Both the position numbers and the translations under genes were made by a program. Shown here piece after piece: positions 6,882-14,533 of a stretch of DNA of 19,142 nt. The notes below the pieces were generated by a model. The model saw only the letters and a program-made list of their open reading frames with translations, was not told the DNA's origin and searched no databases. Within the stretch, counting starts at the first letter, position 1, and each line of letters starts with the position of its first letter. The stretch covers positions 1 through 19,142 of the forward strand of contig CACZQV010000091.1 of NCBI GenBank assembly GCA_902783435.1, given 5' to 3'. The stretch comes from an uncultured Erysipelotrichaceae bacterium. Lineage in GTDB: Bacteria; Bacillota_I; Bacilli_A; RF39; UBA660.

Positions 6882-7879
6882 AAATATTAGTTACTGGTGG
6901 ATTTGGATTTATAGGTAGTCATACTGTTGTAGAATTACTTGATAATAATTATGAAGTTGTAGTTATAGATAATTTAAGTAATTCTAGTATGGATGTCTAT
7001 GATAGTATTAAAACTATAACAGGAAAAGAATTTAATTATTATATAGAAGATGTTTGTAATGAAGAAATACTTGATGAAATATTTTCTAAGGAAAAGCCTG
7101 ATGCAGTAATTCATTTTGCTGCTTATAAAGCAGTAGGAGAATCTGTTGAAAAACCATTAATGTATTATGAAAATAATTTATTATCTACAATTAAATTATG
7201 TAAAGTTATGCAAAAATATAATTGTAATACATTTGTATTTAGTTCTAGTGCTACTGTATATGGTGATCCAGAAGTGTTGCCTATAACTGAGAATTGTAAA
7301 GTAGGAGGTACTACTAATCCTTATGGTACAACTAAATTAATGAATGAAAGAATATTAAAAGATGTATGTGTAGCTAATTCTAGTTTTAAGGTTATGATTC
7401 TTAGATATTTTAATCCTATTGGGGCACATAAATCAGGTCTTATAGGAGAAAAACCTAATGGTATTCCAAATAATTTAATGCCATATATTGTTAGAGTGGC
7501 TAATGGTGAATTAGAAATTTTAAGTATATTTGGTAATGATTATGATACTCATGATGGTACAGGGGTTAGAGATTATATTCATGTAGTTGATTTAGCTAAG
7601 GGACATTTAAAAGCAATAGAACATGCTACTAATGGGATAAACTATTATAATTTGGGTACTGGTACTGGTTATAGTGTTTTAGATTTAGTTAATAATTTTG
7701 AAAGAGTAAATGGAGTAAAAGTTCCATATAAAATAGTTGAAAGACGTCCAGGAGATATTGCTAGTTGTTATGCTGATCCTAGTAAAGCTTTTAAAGAACT
7801 TGGTTGGAAAGCAGAACTTGGTCTTGAAGATATGATGAGAGATTCTTATAATTTTATATTAAAACAAAAAAGCAAGTAA
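6878..7879 (+). CDS. galE: UDP-glucose 4-epimerase
   Basis: A 333-residue extended short-chain dehydrogenase that interconverts UDP-glucose and UDP-galactose with bound NAD, supplying galactose for catabolism or for surface glycans. The NAD motif GGFGFIGSH is at residues 7-15. [13 protein letters not shown] is the conserved cofactor strand, the active-site serine/threonine region is [10 protein letters not shown], and the catalytic YxxxK is Y149-K153 (PYGTTK). [11 protein letters not shown], the GVRDYIHV segment and [10 protein letters not shown] are classical for GalE. The length is normal. Its ATG overlaps the Nudix stop by four bases. A terminator stem encloses its own TAA stop codon. No galK or galT is present here, so the pathway context is open. 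Confidence 0.96.
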   Translation: MKILVTGGFGFIGSHTVVELLDNNYEVVVIDNLSNSSMDVYDSIKTITGKEFNYYIEDVCNEEILDEIFSKEKPDAVIHFAAYKAVGESVEKPLMYYENNLLSTIKLCKVMQKYNCNTFVFSSSATVYGDPEVLPITENCKVGGTTNPYGTTKLMNERILKDVCVANSSFKVMILRYFNPIGAHKSGLIGEKPNGIPNNLMPYIVRVANGELEILSIFGNDYDTHDGTGVRDYIHVVDLAKGHLKAIEHATNGINYYNLGTGTGYSVLDLVNNFERVNGVKVPYKIVERRPGDIASCYADPSKAFKELGWKAELGLEDMMRDSYNFILKQKSK

Positions 7880-7890
7880 TTTGCTTTTTT
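7866..7890 (+). terminator. Intrinsic terminator overlapping the galE stop codon
   Basis: A 10-bp perfect stem, AAAAAAGCAA (7866-7875) with TTGCTTTTTT (7881-7890), has the loop GTAAT. The TAA stop of galE is inside the loop. The 3' arm itself provides the U tract. Confidence 0.78.
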
Positions 7891-7908
7891 AATTTCTTAT
7901 GATAAAAT
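7881..7908 (+). promoter_or_regulatory. Candidate extended -10 promoter for the 7937 gene
   Basis: TGATAAAAT at 7900-7908 forms an extended -10 box. TTGCTT at 7881-7886, inside the galE terminator, lies 16 bp upstream as a partial -35. The end of the -10 box is 28 nt before the ATG. Confidence 0.45.
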
Positions 7909-7936
7909 TAAAAATAATTACATAAGAGGTGAGGTT

Positions 7937-8395
7937 ATGGATAAGTATTATTTTGTACCAGTAACAACAGATAATATAAAGATAAATGGAAGAACTTTAT
8001 TAGAAATATTGGAAATGGTAGATAAAGAATTATATGATAGGGAATTAAAACGAATTGAAATAACTTATGAAAATCCTAAATGTAAGTATTTACAAGAATC
8101 AGGTCTAATTGATGAATATAATAATAATACTAGGTTATTATACAGAAAGAGGAAAGTACCTGAAAAAATTATTATAAAAGAAAATAAAAGAGGCTTATTT
8201 GAGTATATAAGTGAATGTGAAATAGTATGTGATGATCGTTCTTTTTTAAGTGTTTATGAAGCAAATGTTGAAGATATAAAGAATTGTATGTATAATTCTT
8301 TATACGATAAAACTGTATTAAAATTTGTGGAGTTTGCTTTTAAGGAACAAAAAAGTAAATTTAAGCGTAAAAATAGTGTTAAACGCGGTAAATAA
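7937..8395 (+). CDS. Hypothetical protein of unknown function
   Basis: I do not recognise this 152-residue protein. It has no membrane helix or signal peptide. The N-terminus TTDNIKINGRTLLEILEMVDKEL and the following ELKRIEITYENPKCKY suggest an alpha/beta domain. The middle contains LYRKRKVPEKIIIKENKRG, then a strand ECEIVCDDRSFLSVYEA and a C-terminal helix ending in a strongly basic tail rich in Lys and Arg (SKFKRKNSVKRG). The basic tail could bind nucleic acid or membrane. The start is supported by AAGAGGTGAGG. The gene stands alone between the galE terminator and the trigger-factor promoter, with no terminator of its own, so read-through into tig is possible. Confidence 0.82.
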   Translation: MDKYYFVPVTTDNIKINGRTLLEILEMVDKELYDRELKRIEITYENPKCKYLQESGLIDEYNNNTRLLYRKRKVPEKIIIKENKRGLFEYISECEIVCDDRSFLSVYEANVEDIKNCMYNSLYDKTVLKFVEFAFKEQKSKFKRKNSVKRGK

Positions 8396-8397
8396 TG

Positions 8398-8426
8398 TTG
8401 TTTTAATATAAATAATAATGTATAAT
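8398..8426 (+). promoter_or_regulatory. Promoter of trigger factor gene
   Basis: TTGTTT (8398-8403), 17-bp spacing and a perfect TATAAT (8421-8426) lie 22 nt ahead of the tig ATG and just behind the stop of the previous gene. Confidence 0.68.
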
Positions 8427-8448
8427 ATATGTCATTGGAGGGAAAAGT

Positions 8449-9714
8449 ATGGCTAAAAAAGAAAATAAAAATATTCATGAAATAACAAAAAAAATAGAAG
8501 GTGAATCTTGGACTAAAGCAATAGATGAAGCTTTCAAAGAAAAACAAAAAACTGTAAAGGTTGATGGATTCCGTCAAGGTAAAGTACCAAGAAGTGTATA
8601 TGAAAGTAAATTTGGAAAGGAATCATTATATATAGATGCTGCTAATCATGTATTACAAGAAGCATATATAAAAGTAATGGAAGAATCTAAATTAGAACCA
8701 GTAATTCAACCAACAATAGATATTAAGAGTATTGATGAAAGTGGAGTAGAATTTGTATTTAAAATTACTACTAAACCAGAAGTTAATGTAAAAAAATATA
8801 AGGGATTAAGTATTAAACCTGAAAAAGTAGAAGTAACTGATGAAGAAGTAAATCATGAGTTAGGGCATTTATTAGAAAGATATACTGAATTAGTTTCAAA
8901 AGATGGTAAAGTTGAAAATGGTGATATTGCTATTATCGATTTTGAAGGATTTAAAGATGGTGTAGCTTTTGATGGTGGAAAAGGTGAAAACTATTCATTA
9001 GAAATAGGTTCTCATTCATTCATTCCAGGTTTTGAAGAAGGCGTTATAGGAATGAAAGCTGGAGATGAAAAAGATTTAGATTTAACTTTCCCAGAAGATT
9101 ATGGTGCTAAAGATTTAGCAGGTGCTAAAGTAGTATTTAAAGTAAAAGTAAATGAAGTTAAACAAAAACAAGCTCGTGAATTAGATGAAGATTTCTTCGA
9201 AGATTTAGGAATGGAAGGAATTGATTCAGAAAAGAAATTAAAAGATGAAATTAAAGCTTCTATTAAAGCTCAAAAGGAAATGGATGCTGAAAATAAATAT
9301 GTTGATACAATTTTAGATGAAGTATCTAAAAATGTAGAAGTAGATATTCCTGAAGAAATGGTTGAAGAAGAAATTGATCGTTTAATGAAGAGATTTGAAG
9401 AACAAATGAGAATGCAAGGTATTTCTCTTGACTTATATTATCAATTTACTAATTCAGATGAAAAAGCATTACGTGATCAATTAGAAAAAGAAGCATACAA
9501 GAATGTACTTTATAGATTAATGTTAGAAGAAATTATGAAACTTGAAAAAGTAGAAGTAACATTAGAAGATGCTGAAAAAGAAGCTAAGTCACTAGCTAAA
9601 AAATATCAAATGGAAAAAGATGCTTTCTTAGAAGAATTTGGTGGAATTGAATTAGTTCAATATGATTTACAAATGAGAAAAGTTATTGAATTATTAAAAG
9701 AATTAAACAAATAA
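8449..9714 (+). CDS. tig: Trigger factor, ribosome-associated chaperone and peptidyl-prolyl isomerase
   Basis: A 421-residue trigger factor that binds the ribosomal exit site and shields nascent chains. The ribosome-binding signature is GFRQGKVP at residues 40-47. The FKBP-type isomerase domain covers roughly residues 150-235 (GDIAIIDFEG, FIPGFEEGVIGMKAGDE, and the strand VVFKVKVNEVK). The remaining two thirds are the helical chaperone arms. The sequence before the signature is about as long as usual but the first strand is poorly conserved, starting with a Lys-rich segment. The start is fixed by GGAGGG at 8436-8441. The gene has its own promoter and strong terminator. In B. subtilis tig precedes clpX, lonB and lonA; here lon follows directly, and clpX is not in between. 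Confidence 0.96.
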   Translation: MAKKENKNIHEITKKIEGESWTKAIDEAFKEKQKTVKVDGFRQGKVPRSVYESKFGKESLYIDAANHVLQEAYIKVMEESKLEPVIQPTIDIKSIDESGVEFVFKITTKPEVNVKKYKGLSIKPEKVEVTDEEVNHELGHLLERYTELVSKDGKVENGDIAIIDFEGFKDGVAFDGGKGENYSLEIGSHSFIPGFEEGVIGMKAGDEKDLDLTFPEDYGAKDLAGAKVVFKVKVNEVKQKQARELDEDFFEDLGMEGIDSEKKLKDEIKASIKAQKEMDAENKYVDTILDEVSKNVEVDIPEEMVEEEIDRLMKRFEEQMRMQGISLDLYYQFTNSDEKALRDQLEKEAYKNVLYRLMLEEIMKLEKVEVTLEDAEKEAKSLAKKYQMEKDAFLEEFGGIELVQYDLQMRKVIELLKELNK

Positions 9715-9719
9715 TTAAG

Positions 9720-9746
9720 GAAAACACTTCGGTGTTTTCTTTTTTT
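9720..9746 (+). terminator. Strong intrinsic terminator of tig
   Basis: An 8-bp stem GAAAACAC (9720-9727) with GTGTTTTC (9732-9739) is capped by a stable C(UUCG)G tetraloop and followed by seven T residues. This is the most canonical terminator in the window. Confidence 0.96.
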
Positions 9747-9781
9747 GTTATAAAGAGAATTTATATTAAAAAAAATTATAT

Positions 9782-9797
9782 AAAAGATTAGTCTTTT
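9782..9797. repeat. Short inverted repeat upstream of the lon promoter
   Basis: AAAAGA and TCTTTT flank TTAG, ending 2 nt before the lon -35 box. It could be an operator or a weak hairpin with a U tail. It does not match CIRCE or the CtsR heptad repeat. In such AT-rich DNA a 6-bp inverted repeat can be chance. Confidence 0.3.
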
Positions 9798-9799
9798 TA

Positions 9800-9827
9800 T
9801 TGAAATATTTAAATTTTCATATATAAT
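9800..9827 (+). promoter_or_regulatory. Vegetative promoter of lon
   Basis: TTGAAA (9800-9805), 16-bp spacing and a perfect TATAAT (9822-9827) give an 11-of-12 match to the sigma-A consensus. The leader is about 30 nt and contains GGGAGGTG before the ATG. Confidence 0.82.
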
Positions 9828-9863
9828 AGAAAGCAGTTTTTAAAACTTGGGAGGTGCCTATCG

Positions 9864-12167
9864 ATGAATGAAAAATTACTTGTTTTAGTTATAAATGATA
9901 TGGTTATTTTCCCTAATAATGAAGTTAGAATTGAATATGATAATCAATATGATAAACAAATGATAGATATTGTTGACAAAATAGAAGATAATTTAATGTT
10001 GATTGTAAATCCTATTGAAGAAGGAAATATAGATGTTACATCTTTTCCTAAATATGGGGTTTTAGGTAGATTAAAATTAAAAATGAATGTTCCTAATGGA
10101 AAAACAAGAATTGTTATAGAAGGAATTGAAAGAGTAGAAATTTCATCTTTAGTAGAAGAAGATAATTTTTATAAAGCAAATTATGAAGAAGTAGAAATAG
10201 TAGAAGAAGAATCTAATAAGGATTATTTTAGTATTTTAGTAAAATCTTTAGAAAGATATATTGCTAAAGTTCCTTATATGAGTAATGCTATCATGAGTCA
10301 ATTAAGTAACGTTGATAATTTAAGTGATTTATGTGACTTGATTGTTAGTTTTTTACCAATTAATTATGAAGATAAGAAAAAATATATTACGACTATAGAT
10401 CCTGTTTCTAGAGCTAAATATTTAATAGAAGATATGAGTCGTGATTTAAAATTTGTAGAGTTAGAACAAAGAATAGAAGCTGAAGTAGAAAAAGAATTAA
10501 ATGAAAGTCAAAAAGAGTATTTTTTACGTGAAAAAATTAAGTTAATGCAAAAAGAATTAGGTGAGTCTAATAATAAAGATAATGAAGTAGAAATTTTAAG
10601 TAAAAAGATATCTAAATTAAAATGTAATTCTAAAGTTAAAGATAAAATAAAAAGAGAATTAAATAGATATGAAAGTTTAAATAGTAATTCACCTGAACTT
10701 GGTATGATTAGAGAATATTTAGATTGGATGATTAATTTACCTTGGAATAATTATACTAAGGATACTAATGATTTAGTTAAAGTTAAAAATATTTTAGATT
10801 CATCACATTATTCATTAGAAGAAGTTAAAGATAGAATTTTAGAGTATTTAGCAGTAAAACAAAATACAAATAATCTACGTAGTCCTATTTTATGTTTAGT
10901 AGGTCCTCCTGGTGTTGGTAAAACATCTTTAGCTATTAGTATTGCAAATAGTTTAAATAGAAAAGTAGCTAAAATATCTGTAGGTGGAATTAATGATGAA
11001 GCTGAAATAGTAGGACATAGAAGAACTTATATAGGAGCAAATCCAGGTAGAATTATTCAAGGTATTAGAAAAGCAGGAACAACTAATCCGGTATTTATTA
11101 TTGATGAAATTGATAAGATGACTAAAGATATTAAGGGTGATCCTGCGAGTAGTTTACTTGAAGTGTTAGATCCTGAGCAAAATAGTAAATTTTCTGATCA
11201 TTATATTGAAGAGGATTTTGATCTTTCTAAAGTTATGTTTATTGCGACAGCTAACTATGTAGAACAAATTCCATATGAATTAAGAGATAGATTAGAAATA
11301 ATTAATATATCTAGTTATACTGAATATGAAAAATTAGATATAGCTAAAAATCATTTAATACCAAAAGAATTAGAAGAACATGGATTAACTAGTTTACAAG
11401 TACAAATAGAAGATGAAGCAATTCTTACATTAATTAGGAATTATACTAAAGAAGCAGGTGTTCGTGAACTTGAAAGAATTATAGCTACTTTATTTAGAAA
11501 AATTGTTAAGAAATTATTATTGGAGAAAGATGTTGCTTTCTATGATATAAATGATAAAATGATTGAAGAGTTATTAGGTAAGAAAAAATATGTTTATATG
11601 GAAAACAATATAAATGATGAAGTTGGTGTAGTTAATGGAATGGCTTATACTGTATTTGGTGGAGATATTCTTCCAATAGAAGCTACTTTATTTAAAGGTA
11701 AGGGTGATTTAGTATTAACTGGATCTTTAGGTGAAGTTATGCAAGAGTCATGTCATATTGCTTTAGATTATATTAAATCTAATATGGATAAGTTTAATAT
11801 TGATAGTAAAATATTTAGTAATAATGATATTCATATTCATGTACCTGAAGGTGCCGTTAATAAAGATGGACCATCAGCAGGAGTTACTATTACAACTACT
11901 TTAATTAGTTTATTTACTAATAAAAAAGTTGAAAAAAGTGTAGCTATGACAGGTGAAATTACATTACGTGGTAAAGTACTTGGAATAGGTGGATTAAAGG
12001 AAAAAGTTATTGGTGCTCATCGCGCAGGTATTAAAACTGTATTTATACCTAGTGAAAATGAAAAAGATTTGGATGAAATACCAGAAGAAATAAAAAAGGA
12101 TATAAGATTTATATCAGTAGATAGTTATAATGAAATATATAATTCATTATTTGGTGGTGATAGGTAA
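9864..12167 (+). CDS. lon: ATP-dependent Lon protease
   Basis: A 767-residue cytosolic AAA+ serine protease that degrades misfolded and regulatory proteins. The N-terminal LAN domain covers about residues 1-200 (LLVLVINDMVIFP at the start), followed by a helical stretch. The AAA+ module has Walker A GPPGVGKTS at 347-355 and Walker B FIIDEID around D414-E415. The C-terminal protease domain has the Ser-Lys dyad S671 (DGPSAGV) and K714 (GGLKEKV), with the expected spacing of 43 residues. It is a LonA type: no membrane insertion is present as in LonB. Its promoter is strong and vegetative; no recognisable heat-shock operator is seen. The stop shares a base with the ATG of the next orphan gene. 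Confidence 0.97.
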   Translation: MNEKLLVLVINDMVIFPNNEVRIEYDNQYDKQMIDIVDKIEDNLMLIVNPIEEGNIDVTSFPKYGVLGRLKLKMNVPNGKTRIVIEGIERVEISSLVEEDNFYKANYEEVEIVEEESNKDYFSILVKSLERYIAKVPYMSNAIMSQLSNVDNLSDLCDLIVSFLPINYEDKKKYITTIDPVSRAKYLIEDMSRDLKFVELEQRIEAEVEKELNESQKEYFLREKIKLMQKELGESNNKDNEVEILSKKISKLKCNSKVKDKIKRELNRYESLNSNSPELGMIREYLDWMINLPWNNYTKDTNDLVKVKNILDSSHYSLEEVKDRILEYLAVKQNTNNLRSPILCLVGPPGVGKTSLAISIANSLNRKVAKISVGGINDEAEIVGHRRTYIGANPGRIIQGIRKAGTTNPVFIIDEIDKMTKDIKGDPASSLLEVLDPEQNSKFSDHYIEEDFDLSKVMFIATANYVEQIPYELRDRLEIINISSYTEYEKLDIAKNHLIPKELEEHGLTSLQVQIEDEAILTLIRNYTKEAGVRELERIIATLFRKIVKKLLLEKDVAFYDINDKMIEELLGKKKYVYMENNINDEVGVVNGMAYTVFGGDILPIEATLFKGKGDLVLTGSLGEVMQESCHIALDYIKSNMDKFNIDSKIFSNNDIHIHVPEGAVNKDGPSAGVTITTTLISLFTNKKVEKSVAMTGEITLRGKVLGIGGLKEKVIGAHRAGIKTVFIPSENEKDLDEIPEEIKKDIRFISVDSYNEIYNSLFGGDR

Positions 12168-12820
12168 TGTCTAATATAACAGTTAGTGATTTTACAAATG
12201 TTTTATGTTTAAGAAGTCAATTAGTAAATCTTGATGAAAAGGATATTGTAGAATATCATAAAGATTATGAAAGATATCTTACGTTCATAGATACTGTAGC
12301 TGTTATGAGCGAAATAGATAGTGCATTTCTTCTTTTTAGAGATGATTTTATAGATAAGATATATAGTGTTATTCAAATATACAGATTTGATATAAAAGAT
12401 AATCAGATTAAAGAAGCTATTAATTCAATAATTAATTATTTGAATGTAGTAAAATCTTATGAACCAGAATATAAACAATTACTAAAAAAATCTTATCATT
12501 CATGGCAAGAAGAAGTTAGAAATGTATGGTTAAAAGATGAAAGTGATTTAGTATATTCGTTAGGCTATGATGCAGTTGTATATGCTGGAATAGTTGATGG
12601 TGATATGGATATTATTACTGAAAATGATATGTTCTTATCTTCTATTAATTATTTTGTAGAAACTATACCTAGTATATTTGAAAATAAAGATGTACAAAAT
12701 AGAACTATGAAGTTAATTAATAAATTAGGAAAAGGTTTTAGTCCATTTAAAAAAGAACTTAGAATGTATTCTCTTGAAACCAAAGAGAATTTACAAAAAA
12801 TAAAATTAAAAGAAGAATAA
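12167..12820 (+). CDS. Hypothetical protein translationally coupled to lon
   Basis: I do not recognise this 217-residue protein. It is soluble, acidic to neutral and predicted almost all helical (RYLTFIDTVAVMSEIDSAFLL, EAINSIINYLNVVKSY), with Lys-rich C-terminal residues ETKENLQKIKLKEE. No catalytic motif stands out; the central segment VYAGIVDGDMDIITENDMF is acidic. Its ATG starts on the last base of the lon stop (TAATG) and GGTGATAGG lies just upstream, so expression should follow lon. In B. subtilis the gene after lonA is the GTPase ysxC/engB; this protein has no P-loop and is not that. Coupling suggests a Lon adaptor, substrate or unrelated housekeeping role, none of which the sequence proves. 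Confidence 0.85.
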   Translation: MSNITVSDFTNVLCLRSQLVNLDEKDIVEYHKDYERYLTFIDTVAVMSEIDSAFLLFRDDFIDKIYSVIQIYRFDIKDNQIKEAINSIINYLNVVKSYEPEYKQLLKKSYHSWQEEVRNVWLKDESDLVYSLGYDAVVYAGIVDGDMDIITENDMFLSSINYFVETIPSIFENKDVQNRTMKLINKLGKGFSPFKKELRMYSLETKENLQKIKLKEE

Positions 12821-12835
12821 TAATTCTTCTTTTTT
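12808..12835 (+). terminator. Intrinsic terminator of the lon operon
   Basis: AAAAGAAGAAT (12808-12818) pairs with ATTCTTCTTTT (12823-12833) around a four-base AATA loop, and the T tract continues to 12835. The TAA stop of the orphan gene is at the stem-loop junction. Confidence 0.8.
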
Positions 12836-12843
12836 CATATTAT
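12817..12843 (+). promoter_or_regulatory. Tentative sporulation-type (SigE-like) promoter before the spoVID-like gene
   Basis: ATA at 12817-12819, 16-bp spacing and CATATTAT at 12836-12843 fit the loose B. subtilis SigE pattern (ATA, N16-18, CATAYNNT). In B. subtilis spoVID is under SigE. Against it, the implied start of transcription would fall in the ribosome site, and such motifs occur by chance in AT-rich DNA. Confidence 0.25.
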
Positions 12844-12860
12844 TTTTTAGGAGGAATAAT

Positions 12861-13496
12861 ATGAAGAAAAAAGTATCTTTTGATAAAAAAATAGAATTTC
12901 CTACTATGATAGGAGAAATAACAGAAGTATCTTTAGAAAATAATTTGAAATTTATAAATGATTCTAGTATAGAAGGTAATTTAATATTAATTGGTAAATA
13001 TAAATTAACAGAGGCTTCTAGAATAGAAGAAGATTTTAAATATGATATTCCAGTAGAAGTAAATTTAAGTGAAAAATTAGATTTGAATACTACTAATATT
13101 GAAATAAGCGATTTTTATTATGAAATAGAAGATGAAAAAGATTTTATTTGTCATATTGAACTATCTATAGATGGATTAGAAATAATAGAGGAATTAGAAG
13201 AAAATAGGGAATGTGATGGGGATAATATTGAAGAAAAAGAAATAGAAATTCCTATTATGGAAAAAGAAGAAACAAAAGAAGAGGTTATAGAAGAAAAAAG
13301 TGATTCTTTATTTGGAAATTTAGATGATAGTAGTGAAACATATGGAACTTTTATAGTTTATATAGTTAGACAAAATGAATCTATTAATTCGATTATTGAA
13401 AAGTATCATACTACAATAGAAGATTTACAAAAATATAATGATATAAATAATATAGATATAGGATCTAAAATAATTATTCCTTTTGTAAATGAATAA
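12861..13496 (+). CDS. Compact SpoVID-like spore coat assembly protein with C-terminal LysM
   Basis: A 211-residue cytosolic protein in three parts. Residues 1-110 resemble the SpoVID N-terminal (SPOCS/DUF3794-like) beta domain: SIEGNLILIGKYKLTE matches the SIRGSLELTGEY-type strand, followed by FKYDIPVEVNLSEKLDL. Residues about 113-160 are a Glu-rich linker. Residues 163-211 are one LysM domain (FIVYIVRQNESINSIIEKY, TTIEDLQKYN, IDIGSKIIIP). In B. subtilis SpoVID links the SpoIVA basement layer to the coat and binds SafA, but it is 575 residues; this version lacks most of the long acidic spacer. The following gene overlaps by 8 bases and is YsxE-like, as in B. subtilis spoVID-ysxE, which strongly supports the call. 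The ribosome site is AGGAGGA. It could also be another SPOCS-LysM coat protein. Confidence 0.8.
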   Translation: MKKKVSFDKKIEFPTMIGEITEVSLENNLKFINDSSIEGNLILIGKYKLTEASRIEEDFKYDIPVEVNLSEKLDLNTTNIEISDFYYEIEDEKDFICHIELSIDGLEIIEELEENRECDGDNIEEKEIEIPIMEKEETKEEVIEEKSDSLFGNLDDSSETYGTFIVYIVRQNESINSIIEKYHTTIEDLQKYNDINNIDIGSKIIIPFVNE

Positions 13497-14334
13497 TATT
13501 TATAAATGGTGTATAGATAATAATATAAAGATTAATAAAATTATAAATAAAGGTAATTACTATATTATTTATAATGATTTTAATAAATATTTATTAAAGA
13601 AAAAAAATAATTTGAAATTAGTAAAATATAATTTACCTCTAATTAAATCTTCTAATGAATATGAAATATATAAGTACTATGATGATATTTATAATAAAAA
13701 GGATAAATTAAATAAAATTATTTTATTACTTAATTCAATACAATTAGAAAGCATTATTGATAAAAACATTGATTATGAAAAAATATATAATGATTTAAAT
13801 AATAATATAAATTCACTTATGAATTATTATTTGAAATTACAAGATGAGTTAGAATGTATTTTATATCCTCGATTTGATTATTTGTTATTAATTGAGAATA
13901 TTAGTATGTTTTATAAAATTTTAAGTAAAGCAAAAGAAATAAATGAATATTGGTATTCTATAAATGATAATATTAGAAGTTCTTTATGTTTAAATAATAT
14001 TAGTATGAATAATTTTATAGTTAATGATAAGACTTATATTATTGATAGTTCTAGTATTACTGAGGATTTAATAATAAATGATTATATTAAAATATATAGA
14101 GATAATTATGATATATTTGATTTATTTAATGATAATTTTAAATTAAACGAAAAAGAATTATTCTTATTTCTTACTTATATTTCTATTCCAAATAAAATAG
14201 TATTATTTGATAATGTATGTGATAATGTTAAAATAATAAAAGAAGAATTAAATTATGTAAGAAAAACATTAAATCTAGTTTTAGAAAAATATAAAGAAAA
14301 TGAGAAAGCAGATAAGAATAAATTCAATGAGTAA
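13489..14334 (+). CDS. YsxE/CotS-like spore coat protein with degenerate kinase fold
   Basis: A 281-residue, very Asn/Ile/Lys-rich protein that I assign to the CotS/YutH/YsxE spore coat family, which has an aminoglycoside-phosphotransferase fold. A beta-lobe lysine may be in KYLLKKK (K37). The catalytic-loop position reads LCLNNISMNNF at 166-176: the usual H and D of HGDxxxxN are L168 and N170, while N175 remains. The next metal-binding aspartate is retained in IIDSS (D186). This suggests a structural or catalytically impaired kinase relative. Its ATG lies within the spoVID-like gene, 8 bases before that stop, with no clear ribosome site, so it relies on translational coupling. Recognition rests mainly on gene order plus these weak motifs. 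A terminator follows after about 85 nt. Confidence 0.7.
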   Translation: MNNIYKWCIDNNIKINKIINKGNYYIIYNDFNKYLLKKKNNLKLVKYNLPLIKSSNEYEIYKYYDDIYNKKDKLNKIILLLNSIQLESIIDKNIDYEKIYNDLNNNINSLMNYYLKLQDELECILYPRFDYLLLIENISMFYKILSKAKEINEYWYSINDNIRSSLCLNNISMNNFIVNDKTYIIDSSSITEDLIINDYIKIYRDNYDIFDLFNDNFKLNEKELFLFLTYISIPNKIVLFDNVCDNVKIIKEELNYVRKTLNLVLEKYKENEKADKNKFNE

Positions 14335-14493
14335 TATGAATACATTAAATTTGGTAGTAATAAAAAGAAGAATTAGTAATTGATAAAAAATAATTATAAT
14401 ATTTACTATAATTGTAGATAAGAAGAAAATACTATTTCTTCTTTTTTGTTTACAAGAATTACATCTACAAAATAGTTTATGTTTTAAATTCAT
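14281..14493 (-). CDS. Possible small Cys-rich membrane protein on the minus strand
   Basis: A 70-codon minus-strand frame begins with ATG at 14493 and has AGGTGATT properly spaced upstream, the same ribosome-site form used by clear genes here. The product would have a Cys/Lys N-terminus (FCRCNSCKQKRR, CxC plus CxxC) and two very hydrophobic helices at about residues 21-44 and 48-70. Against it, the 3' quarter lies antisense to the end of the YsxE-like gene, the frame crosses that gene's terminator hairpin, and antisense of AT-rich coding DNA often yields Ile/Leu/Phe runs. I regard it as possible rather than likely. Confidence 0.35.
   Translation of the reverse strand: MNLKHKLFCRCNSCKQKRRNSIFFLSTIIVNIIIIFYQLLILLFITTKFNVFILLIEFILICFLIFFIFF
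14420..14447 (+). terminator. Intrinsic terminator of the spoVID-ysxE unit
   Basis: AAGAAGAAA (14420-14428) pairs with TTTCTTCTT (14435-14443) around ATACTA, followed by T residues to 14447. It lies 86 nt beyond the YsxE-like stop. The intervening 14335-14419 stretch holds nothing I can identify. Confidence 0.75.
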
Positions 14494-14533
14494 ATAATCA
14501 CCTATTTTATAGTATTCTTTTAATTAAAAAGTG

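Noticed and set aside
8254..8577. Minus-strand 107-codon frame
   Set aside because: Antisense across the end of the 7937 gene, the tig promoter and the start of tig; Phe-rich composition expected from AT-rich antisense.
9747..9863. CIRCE or CtsR operator ahead of lon
   Set aside because: No TTAGCACTC or GAGTGCTAA, and no GGTCAAA heptad repeat; only a short AAAAGA/TCTTTT inverted repeat is present.
14336..14385. A 15-codon plus-strand frame right after the YsxE-like gene
   Set aside because: Too short, no ribosome site and no sign of conservation.
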